DNA from: Xestospongia muta
Lineage: Eukaryota > Porifera > Demospongiae > Haplosclerida > Petrosiidae
DNA length: 64,000 nt
Assembly: GCA_963693285.1 (NCBI GenBank)
Contig: OY848918.1
Span: 14,258,263 to 14,322,262 of the forward strand
Direction: 5' to 3'
The notes below the pieces were generated by a model. It had not been told where the DNA came from, ran no database searches, and saw nothing but the letters and a program-made list of their open reading frames with translations. Positions 49,201 through 61,200 of this stretch are shown here, piece by piece (the first letter of the stretch is position 1; the number at the start of each line of letters is the position of its first letter). The position numbers were made by a program, and so were the translations under genes.

Positions 49201-52200
49201 TTGATACAATGTAATATGAATTCTAAGTATATTGAATGTGTTGTTGTGATTTTGTTTACTTAATTGTTATTTTTCCCATTTATGTTGCCGTGATTACTTG
49301 TCATCTGAATGTGTTGTTCAAAATATAATAGCGGGTAAGTGTGATATAATGTAGTATGAATTCTAAGTCTTTTGAACTGAATGTTCTTATTTTATATTTA
49401 TCCTTTTGTTTGTATTAACGTTAATGGTTTTTAATGCCTTGCATGGGAAGCTTGTCAGGCTGTTCTATAATTTATCTATCAGTAATAAGACTTGAAGCTT
49501 CTTGGTAAGTTTTCCTTTTTAGGTAAATTTTGAACATTTTATAGCTATAGCCTAATATGAATTTTGAACATACTGAATGTGTTGTTGTGATTTTGTTTAC
49601 AGTATTGGTTTTTGTTTGACATTTACGTTCCTGTTATTACTTGTCATTTAAATGTGTCATTTACAATATAATAGGATGTAATTTTGATACAAAATAGTAT
49701 AAGTTCTAAGTCTTTTGAATTGAATGTTGTTTTTTTAATACTCTACTGTTGGTAAATGTGATATAATGTAGTATGAATTCTAAATCTTTTGAACTAAATG
49801 TTTTTATTTTATATTTATCCTTTTGTTTGTATTAATGTTAATGGTTTTTAATGCCTTGCATCGGAAGCCTGTCATGCTGTATTATAATTTATCTATCAGT
49901 AATAAGACTTGAAGCTTTTTAGGAGGTTTTCGTTTTTAGGTATATTTTGAGCATTTGATAGTTATAGCCTTGTATTAATTTTTAGCAAACTGAATGTGTT
50001 GTTGTGATTTTGTTTAGAGTATTGGTTTTTGTTTGCACATTTATGTTACTGTTATTATTTGTAATCTAAACGTGTCCTTTACAATATAATAGGATGTAAT
50101 TTTGATACAACAAAGTATGAATTCTAAGTATATTGAATATGTTGTTGTGATTTTGTTTACTTTATTGTTTTGTTTTTCCTATTTATGTTGCTGTGACTAC
50201 TTATCATCTGAATGTGTTGTTTAAAATATAATAGTTGGTAAGTGTTATATAATGTAGTATGAATTCTAAATCTTTTGAACTAACTGTTTTTATTTTATAT
50301 TTATCCTTTTGTTTGTATTAATGTTAATCGATTTTAATGCCTTGCATGGGAAGCTTGTCATGCTGTATTATAATTTATCTATCAATAATAAGACTTGAAG
50401 CTTCTTGGTAGGTTTTCGTTTTTAGGTATATTTTGAGCATTTAATAGTTATAGCCTTGTATTAATTTTTAGAAAACTGAATGTGTTGTTGTGATTTTGTT
50501 CACAGTATTGGTTTTTGTTTGCACATTTATGTTGCTGTTATTACTTGTCATGTAAATGTGTCCTTTACAATATAAGATATAATTTTGATACAATGTAATA
50601 TGAATTCTAAGTATATTGAATGTGTTGTTGTGATTTTGTTTACTTAATTGTTATTTTTCCCATTTATGTTGCCGTGATTACTTGTCATCTGAATGTGTTG
50701 TTCAAAATATAATAGCGGGTAAGTGTGATATAATGTAGTATGAATTCTAAGTCTTTTGAACTGAATGTTCTTATTTTATATTTATCCTTTTGTTTGTATT
50801 AACGTTAATGGTTTTTAATGCCTTGCATGGGAAGCTTGTCAGGCTGTTCTATAATTTATCTATCAATAATAAGACTTGAAGCTTCTTGATAGGTTTTCCT
50901 TTTTAGGTAAATTTTGAACATTTTATAGCTATAGCCTAATATGAATTTTGAACATACTGAATGTGTTGTTGTATTTTGTTTGCAGTATTGGTTTTTGTTT
51001 GCACATTTATGTTCCTGTTATTACTTGTCATTTAAATGTGTCATTGACAATATAATAGGATGTAATTTTGATACAAAATAGTATAAGTTCTAAGTCTTTT
51101 GAATTGAATGTTTTTTTTTAATACTCTACTGTTGGTAAGTGTGATATAATGTAGTATGAATTCTAAATCTTTTGAACTAAATGATTTTATTTTATATTTA
51201 TCCTTTTGTTTGTATTAATGTTAATGGTTTTTAATGCCTTGCATGCGAAGCCTGTCATGCTGTATTATAATTTATCTATCAGTAATAAGACTTGAAGCTT
51301 TTTGGTAGGTTTTCGTTTTTAGGTATATTTTGAGCATTTAATAGTTATAGCTTTGTATTAATTTTTAGCAAACTGAATGTGTTGTTGTGATTTTGTTTAG
51401 AGTATTGGTTTTTGTTTGCACATTTATGTTACTGTTATTATTTGTAATCTAAACGTGTCCTTTACAATATAATAGGATGTAATTTTGATACAACAAAGTA
51501 TGAATTCTAAGTATATTGAATATGTTGTTGTGATTTTGTTTACTTTATTGTTTTGTTTTTCTTATTTATGTTGCTGTGACTACTTATCATCTGAATGTGT
51601 TGTTTAAAATATAATAGTTGGTAAGTGTTATATAATGTAGTATGAATTCTAAATCTTTTGAACTAAATGTTTTTACTTTATATTTATCTTTTTGTTTGTA
51701 TTAATGTTAATCGATTTTAATGCCTTGCATGGGAAGCTTGTCATGCTGTATTATAATTTATCTATCAGTAATAAGACTTGAAGCTTCTTGGTAGGTTTTC
51801 CTTTTTAGGTATATTTTGAGCATTTAATAGTTATAGCCTTGTATTAATTTTTAGCAAACTGAATGTGTTGTTGTGATTTTGTTTACAGTATTGGTTTTTG
51901 TTTGCACATTAATGTTGCTGTTATTAGTTGTAATCTAAATGTGTCCTTTACAATATAATATGATGTAATTTTGATACAATGTAGTATGAATTCTAAGTAT
52001 ATTGAATGTGTTGTTGTGATTTAGCTTACTTTATTGTTTTGTTTTTCCCATTTATGTTGCTGTGAATACTTGTCATCTGAATGTGTTGTTTAAAATATAA
52101 TAGTTGGTAAGTGTGATATAATGTAGTATGAATTCTAAGTCTTTTGAATCGATTATTGTTTTTTATTTACCCTATTGTTTGTATTTAGGTTAATGGTTTT

Positions 52201-55200
52201 TAATGCCTTGCATGGGAAGCTTGTCAGGCTGTACTATAATTTATCTATTAGCATTAAGACTTGAATTTTTTTTACTAGGTTTTTTCTTTTTAGATATATT
52301 TTGATCATTTTATAGGTATAGCTTTATATAATTTTTGAGCATACATATTCTGTTGTTGTGATTTTGTTTACAGTATTGGTTTTTGTTTGCACATTAATGT
52401 TGCCATTATTACTTGTAATCTAAATGTGTCCTTTACAACATAATATGATGTAATTTTGATACAATGTAGTATGAATTCTAAGTATATTGAATGTGTTGTT
52501 GTGATTTTGTTTACTTTATTGTTTTGTTTTTCCCATTTATGTTGCTTGATTACTTGTCATCTGAATGTGTTGTTTAAAATATAATAGTTGGTAAGTGTGA
52601 TATAATGTAGTATGAATTCTAAGTCTTTTGAATCGATTATTGTTTTTTATTTACCCTATTGTTTGTATTAACTTTAATGGTTTTTAATGCCTTGCACGGG
52701 AAGCTTGTCAGGCTGTACTATAATTTATCTATTAGCATTAAGACTTGAATTTTTTTTACTAGGTTTTTTCTTTTTAGATATATTTTGATCATTTTATAGG
52801 TATAGCTTTATATAATTTTTGAGCATACATATTCTGTTGTTGTGATTTTGTTTACAGTATTGGTTTTTGTTTGCACATTAATGTTGCCGTTATTACTTGT
52901 AATCTAAATGTGTCCTTTACAACATAATATGATGTAATTTTGATACAATGTAGTATGAATTCTAAATATATTGATTCTGTTGTTGTGATTTAGCTACTTT
53001 ATTGTTTTGTTTTTCTCATTTATGTTGCTGTGATAACTTGTCATCTGTATGTGTTGTTTAAAATATAAAAGTCGGTAAGAGTGATATAATGTAGTATGAA
53101 TTCTAAGTTTTTTGAATTGAATGTTGTTATTTAATATTTATCCTTTTGTTTGTGTTAACATTAATGGTTTTGAATGCTTTGCATGGGAAACTTGTTAGGC
53201 TGTACTATAATTTATCTATCAGTAATAAGACTTGAAGTTTTTTTTACTAGGTTTTTTCTTTTTAGATATATTTTGATCATTTTATAGGTATAGCTTTATA
53301 TAATTTTTGAGCATACATATTCTGTTGTTGTGATTTTGTTTACAGTATTGGTTTTTGTTTGCACATTTATGTTGCTGTTATTACTTGTAATCTAAATGTG
53401 TCCTTTACAATATAATAAGATGTAATTTTGATACAATGTAGTATGAATTCTAATTATATTGAATGTGTTGTTGTGATTTGTTTACTTTATTCTTTTGTTT
53501 TTCCCATTTATGTTGCTTGATTACTTGTCATCTGAATGTGTTGTTTAAAATATAATAGTTGGTAAGTGTGATATAATGTAGTATGAATTCTAAGTCTTTT
53601 GAATCGATTATTGTTTTTTATTTACCCTATTGTTTGTATTAACGTTAATGGTTTTTAAGGCCTTGCATGGGAGGCTTGTCAGGCTGTACTATAATTTATC
53701 TATTAGCATTAAGACTTGAAGTTTTTTGATAGGTTTTCTTTTTAGATATATTTTGAGCATTTTATAGCTATAGCCTTGTATGATTTTTGAGCATACATAT
53801 TCTGTTGTTGTGATTTTGTTTAGAGTATTGGTTTTTGTTTGCACATTAATGTTGCTGTTATTACTTGTAATCTAAATGTGTCCTTTACAACATAATATGA
53901 TGTAATTTTGATACAATGTAGTATGAATTCTAAGTATATTGAATCTGTTGTTGTAATTTAGCTACTTTATTGTTTTGTTTTTCTCATTTATGTTGCTGTG
54001 ATAACTTGTCATTTGTATGTGTTGTTTAAAATATAAAAGTCGGTAAGAGTGATATAATGTAGTATGAATTCTAAGTTTTTTGAATTGAATGTTGTTATTT
54101 AACATTTATCCTTTTGTTTGTATTAACATTAATGGTTTTGAATGCTTTGCATGGGAAACTTGTTAGGCTGTACTATAATTTATCTATCAGTAATAAGACT
54201 TGAAGTTTTTTTTACTAGGTTTTTTCTTTTTAGATATATTTTGATCATTTTATAGGTATAGCTTTATATAATTTTTGAGCATACTGAATGTGTTGTTGTG
54301 ATTTTGTTTGCAGTATTGGTTTTTGTTTGCACATTTTTGTTGCTGTTATTACTTATAATCTAAATGTGTCCTTTACAATATAATAAGATGTAATTTTGAT
54401 ACAATGTGTAGTATGAATTCTAAGTATATTGAATGTGTTGTTGTGATTTTGTTTACTTACTTGTTATTTTTCCCATTTATGTTGCTGTGACTACTTGTCA
54501 TCTGAATGTGTTGTTTAAAATATAATAGTTGGTAAGTGTGATATAATGTAGTATGAATTCTAAGTCTTTTGAATTGAATGTTGTTATTTAATATTTATCC
54601 TTTTGTTTGTATTAACATTAATGGATTTGAATTCCTTGCATGGGAAGCTTGTTAGGCTGTACTATAATTTATGCATCAGTAATAAGATTTGAAGTTTTTT
54701 TTACTAGGTTTTTTCTTTTTAGATATATTTTGATCATTTTATAGGTATAGCTTTATATAATTTTTGAGCGTACTGAATGTGTTGTTGTGATTTTGTTTAC
54801 TGTATTGGTTTTTCTTTGCACATTTTTGTTGCTGTTACTACTTATAATCTAAATGTGTCCTTTACAATATAATAAGATGTAATTTTGATACAATGTAGTA
54901 TGAATTCTAAGTATATTGAATGTGTTGTTGTGATTTTGTTTACTTAATTGTTATTTTTCCAATTTATGTTGCTGTGTACTTGTCATCTGAATGTGTTGTT
55001 CAAAATGTAATAGCGGGTAAGTTCGATATAATGTAGTATGAATTCTAAGTCTTTTGAACTGAATGTTGTTATTTTATATTTATCCTTTTGTTTTTATTAA
55101 CATTAATGGTTTTTAATGCCTTGCATGGGAGGCTTGTCAGGCTGTACTATAATTTATCTATCAGTAATAAGACTTGAAGTTTTTGCTAGGTTTTTTTTAT

Positions 55201-58200
55201 TTTTAGATATATTTTGATCATTTTATAGCTATAGCCTTGTATGATTTTTGAGCATACTGAATGTGTTGTTGTGATTTTGTTTACAATATTGGTTTTTGTT
55301 TGCACATTTATGTTGCTGTTATTAGTTGTAATCTAAATGTGTCCTTTACAATATAATGAGATGTAATTTTGATACAATGTAGTATGAATTCTAAGTATAT
55401 TGAATGTGTTGTTGTGATTTTGTTTACTTTATTGTTTTGTTTTTCCCATTTATGTTGCTGTGATTACTTCTCACCTGAATGTGTTGTTTAAAATATAATA
55501 GGAGGTAAGTGTGATATAATGTAGTATGAATTCTAAGTCTTTTGAACTGAATGTTGTTATTTTATATTCATCCTTTTGTTTGTATTAACGTTAATGGTTT
55601 TTAATGCTTTGCATGGGAAGCTTGTCAGGCTGTACTATAATTTATCTATCAGTAATAAGACTTGAAGTTTTTTGCTAGGTTTTTTCTTTTTAGATATATT
55701 TTGATCATTTTACAGCTATAGCTTTGTATGATTTTGAGCATACTGAATCTGTTGTTGTGATTTTGTTTACAGTATTGGTTTTTGTTTGCACATTTATGTT
55801 TCTGTTATTACTTGTAATCTAAATGTGTCCTTTACAATATAATAAAGTGTAATTTTGATACAATGTAGTATGAATTCTATGTATATTGAATGTGTTGTTG
55901 TGATTTTGTTTACTTTTTTTTGTTTTTCCCATTTATGTTGTTGTAACTACTTGTCATCTGAATGTGTTGTTCAAAATATAATAGGAGGTAAGTGTGATAT
56001 AATATAGTATGAATTCTAAGTCTTTTGAACTGAATGTTGTTATTTTATATTTATCCTTTTGTTTGTATTAACGTTAATTGTTTTTAATGCCTTGCATGGG
56101 AAGCTTTTCAAGCTGTACTATAATTTATCTATCAGTAATAAGACTTGAAGCTTCTTGCTAGGTTTTTTTAGGTATATTTTGAGTATTTTATAGCTATAGC
56201 TTTGTATGAATTTTGAGCATACTGAATACATTGTTATGATTTTGTTTACAGTATTGGTTTTTGTTTACACATTTATGTTGCTGTTATTACTTGTAATCTA
56301 AATGTGTCCTTTACAATATGATAGGATGTAATTTTGATACAATGTATTATGAATTCTAAGTATATTGAATGTGTTGTTGTGATTTAGCTTACTTTATTGT
56401 TTTGTTTTTCCCATTTATGTTGCTGTGATTACTTGTCATCTGAATGTGTTGTTTAAAATATAATAGTCGGTAAGTGTGATATAATGTAGTATGAATTCTA
56501 AGTCTTTTGATTCAATTATTGTTTTTTATTTACCCTATTGTTTGTATTAACGTTAATGGTTTTGAATGCCTTGCATGGGAGGCTTGTCAGGCTGTACTAT
56601 AATTTATCTATCAGTATTAAGACTTGAAGTTTTTTGATAGGTTTTTCTTTTTAGGTATATTTTGAGCATTTTATAGATATAGCCTTGTATGATTTTTGAG
56701 CATACATATTCTGTTGTTGTGATTTTGTTTACAATATTGGTTTTTGTTTGCACATTTATGTTGCTGTTATTAGTTGTAATCTAAATGTGTCCTTTACAAT
56801 ATAATATGATGTAATTTTGATACAATGTAGTATGAATTCTAAGTATATTGAATGTGTTGTTAAGATTTAGCTTACTTTATTGTTTTGTTTTTCTCATTTA
56901 TGTTGCTGTGATTACTTGTCATCTGAATGTGTTGTTTAAAATATAATAGTTGGTAAGTGTGATATAATGTAGTATGAATTCTAAGTCTTTTGAATCGATT
57001 ATTGTTTTTTATTTACCCTATTGTTTGTATTTAGGTTAATGGTTTTTAATGCCTTGCTTGGGAAGCTTGTCAGGCTGTACTATAATTTATCTATCAGTAA
57101 TAAGACTTGAAGCTTCTTGGTAGATTTTTCTTTTAGGTATATTTTGAACATTTTATAGCTATAGCCTTGTATGATTTTTGAGCATACATATTCTGTTGTT
57201 GTGATTTTATTTACAGTATTAGTTTTTGTTTGCACATTTATGTTGCTGTTATTACTTGTAATCTAAATGTGTCCTTTACAATGTAACGAGATGTAATTTT
57301 GATACAATGTAGTATGAATTCTAAGTATATTGAATGCGTTGTTGTGATTTTGTTTACTTTATTGTTTTGTTTTTCCCATTTATGTTGCTTGATTACTTGT
57401 CATCTGAATGTGTTGTTTAAAATATAATAGTTGGTAAGTGTGATATAATGTAGTATGAATTCTAAGTCTTTTGAATCGATTATTGTTTTTTATTTACCCT
57501 ATTGTTTGTATTAACGTTAATGGTTTTTAATGCCTTGCATGGGAGGCTTGTCATGCTGTACTATAATTTATATATTAGCATTAAGACTTGAAGTTTTTTG
57601 ATAGATTTTTCTTTTTAGGTATATTTTGAGCATTTTATAGCTATAGCCTTGTCTGATTTTTGAGCATACATATTCTGTTGTTGTGATTTTGTTTAGAGTA
57701 TTGGTTTTTGTTTGCACATTAATGTTGCTGTTATTACTTGTAATCTAAATGTGTCCTTTACAACATAATATGATGTAATTTTGATACAATGTAGTATGAA
57801 TTCTAAGTATATTGAATCTGTTGTTGTGATTTAGCTACTTTATTGTTTTGTTTTTCTCATTTATGTTGCTGTGATAACTTGTCATCTGTATGTGTTGTTT
57901 AAAATATAATAGTCGGTAAGTGTGATATAATGTAGTATGAATTCTAAGTTTTTTGAATTGAATGTTGTTATTTAACATTTATTCTTTTGTTTGTATTAAC
58001 ATTGATGGATTTGAATTCCTTGCATGGGAAGCTTGTTAGGCTGTACTATAATTTATGTATCAGTAATAAGACTTGAAATTTTTTACTAGGTTTTTTCTTT
58101 TTAGATATATTTTGATCATTTTATAGCTATAGCTTTATATAGTTTTTGAGCATACTGAATGTGTTGTTGTGATTTTGTTTACAGTATTGGTTTTTGTTTG

Positions 58201-61200
58201 CACATTTTTGTTGCTGTTATTACTTATAATCTAAATGTGTCCTTTACAATATAATAAGATGTAATTTTGATACAATGTAGTATGAATTCTAAGTATATTG
58301 AATGTGTTGTTGTGATTTTGTTTACTTAATTGTTATTTTTCTCATTTATGTTGCTGTGACTACTTGTCATCTGAATGTGTTGTTCAAAATATAATAGCGG
58401 GTAAGTGTGATACAATGTAGTATGAATTCTAAGTATATTGAATGTGTTGTTAAGATTTAGCTTACTTTATTGTTTTGTTTTTCCCATTTATGTTGCTGTG
58501 ATTACTTCTCACCTGAATGTGTTGTTTAAAATATAATAGCAGGTAAGTATGATATAATATAGTATGAATTCTAAGTTTTTTGAACTGAATGTTGTTATTT
58601 TATATTTATCCTTTTGTTTGTATTAACGTTAATGGTTTTTAATGCTTTGCATGGGAAGCTTGTCAGTCTGTACTATAATTTATGCATTTGTAATAAGACT
58701 TGAAGTTTTTTTTACTAGGTTTTTCTTTTTAGATATATTTTGATCATTTTATAGCTATAGCTTTGTATGATTTTGAGCATACTGAATCTGTTGTTGTGAT
58801 TTTGTTTACAATATTGGTTTTTGTTTGCACATTAATGTTGCTGTTATTACTTATAATCTAAATGTGTCCTTTACAGTATAATATGATGTAATTTTGATAC
58901 AATGTAGTATGAATTCTAAGTATATTGAATGTGTTGTTGTGATTTAGCTACTTTATTGTTTTGTTTTTCTCATTTATGTTGCTGTGATAAGTTGTCATCT
59001 GTATGTGTTGTTTAAAATATAATAGTCGATAAGACTGATATAATGTAGTATGAATTCTAAGTTTTTTGAATTGAATGTTGTTATTTAATATTTATCCTTT
59101 TGTTTGTATTAACATTAATGGATTTGAATTCCTTGCATGGGAAGCTTGTTAGGCTGTACTATAATTTATGCATTTGTAATAAGACTTAAAGTTTTTTTTA
59201 CTAGGTTTTTTCTTTTTAGATATATTTTGATCATTTTATAGGTATAGCTTTATATAATTTTTGAGCATACTGAATGTGTTGTTGTGATTTTGTTTACAGT
59301 ATTGGTTTTATTTGCACATTTTTGTTGCTGTTATTACTTATAATCTAAATGTGTCCTTTACAATATAATAAGATGTAATTTTGATACAATGTAGTATGAA
59401 TTCTAAGTATATTGAATGTGTTGTTAAGATTTAGCTTACTTTATAGTTTTGTTTTTCCCATTTATGTTGCTGTGATTACTTCTCACCTGAATGTGTTGTT
59501 TAAAATATAATAGTTGGTAAGTATGATATAATGTAGTATGAATTCTAAGTCTTTTGAATTGAATGTTATTTAATATTTATCCTTTTGTTTGTGTTAACAT
59601 TAATGGTTTTGAATGCTTTGCATGGGAAACTTGTTAGCTGTACTATAATTTATCTATCAGTAATAAGACTTGAAGTTTTTTGCTAGGTTTTTTCTTTTTA
59701 GATATATTTTGATCATTTTATAGCTATAGCTTTGTATGATTTTGAGCATACTGAATCTGTTGTTGTGATTTTGTTTACAATATTGGTTTTTGTTTGCACA
59801 TTAATGTTGCTGTTATTACTTATAATCTAAATGTGTCCTTTACAGTATAATATGATGTAATTTTGATACAATGTAGTATGAATTCTAAGTATATTGAATG
59901 TGTTGCTGTGATTTAGCTACTTTATTGTTTTGTTTTTCCCATTTATGTTGCTGTGATTACTTCTCACCTGAATGTGTTGTTTAAAATATAATAGGCGGTA
60001 AGTATGATATAATGTAGTATGAATTCTAAGTCTTTTGAATTGAATGTTGTTATTTAATATTTATCCTTTTGTTTGTATTAACATTAATGGTTTTGAATGC
60101 TTTGCATGGGAAGCTTGTTAGTCTGTACTATAATTTATGCATCAGTAATAAGACTTGAAGTTTTTTTTACTAGGTTTTTTCTTTTTAGATATATTTTGAT
60201 CATTTTATAGGTATAGCTTTATATAATTTTTGAGCATACTGAATGTGTTGTTGTGATTTTGTTTAGAGTATTAGTTTTTGTTTGCACATTTTTGTTGCTG
60301 TTATTACTTATAATCTAAATGTGTCCTTTACAATATAATAAGATGTAATTTTGATACAATGTAGTATGAATTCTAAGTATATTGAATGTGTTGTTGTGAT
60401 TTTGTTTACTTAATTGTTATTTTTCCCATTTATGTTGCTGTGACTACTTGTCATCTGAATGTGTTGTTCAAAATATAATAGCGGGTAAGTGTGATATAAT
60501 GTAGTATGAATTCTAAGTCTTTTGAACTTAATGTTGTTATTTTATATTTATCCTTTTGTTTGTATTAACATTAATCGTTTTTAATGCCTTGCATGGGAAG
60601 CTTGTTAGGCTGTACTATAATTTATCTATCAATAATAAGACTTGAAGTTTTTGCTAGGTTTTTTTCTTTTTAGATATATTTTGATCATTTTATAGCTATA
60701 GCCTTGTATGATTTTTGAGCATACTGAATCTGTTGTTGTGATTTTGTTTACAATATTGGTTTTTGTTTGCACATTTATGTTGCTGTTATTACTTGTAATC
60801 TAAATGTGTCCTTTACAATATAATAAGATGTAATTTTGATACAATGTAGTATGAATTCTAAGTATATTGAATGTGTTGTTGTGATTTTGTTTACTTTATT
60901 GTTTTGTTTTTCCCATTTATGTTGCTGTGATTACTTCTCACCTGAATGTGTTGTTTAAAATATAATAGGAGGTAAGTGTGATATAATATAGTATGAATTC
61001 TAAGTCTTTTGAACTGAATGTTGTTATTTTATATTTATTCTTTTGTTTGTATTAACGTTAATGGTTTTTAATGCTTTGCATGGGAAGCTTGTCAGGCTGT
61101 ACTATAATTTATCTATCAGTAATAAGACTTGAAGCTTCTTGGTAGATTTTCCTTTTAGGTATATTTTGAACATTTTATAGCTATAGCCTTGTATGATTTT

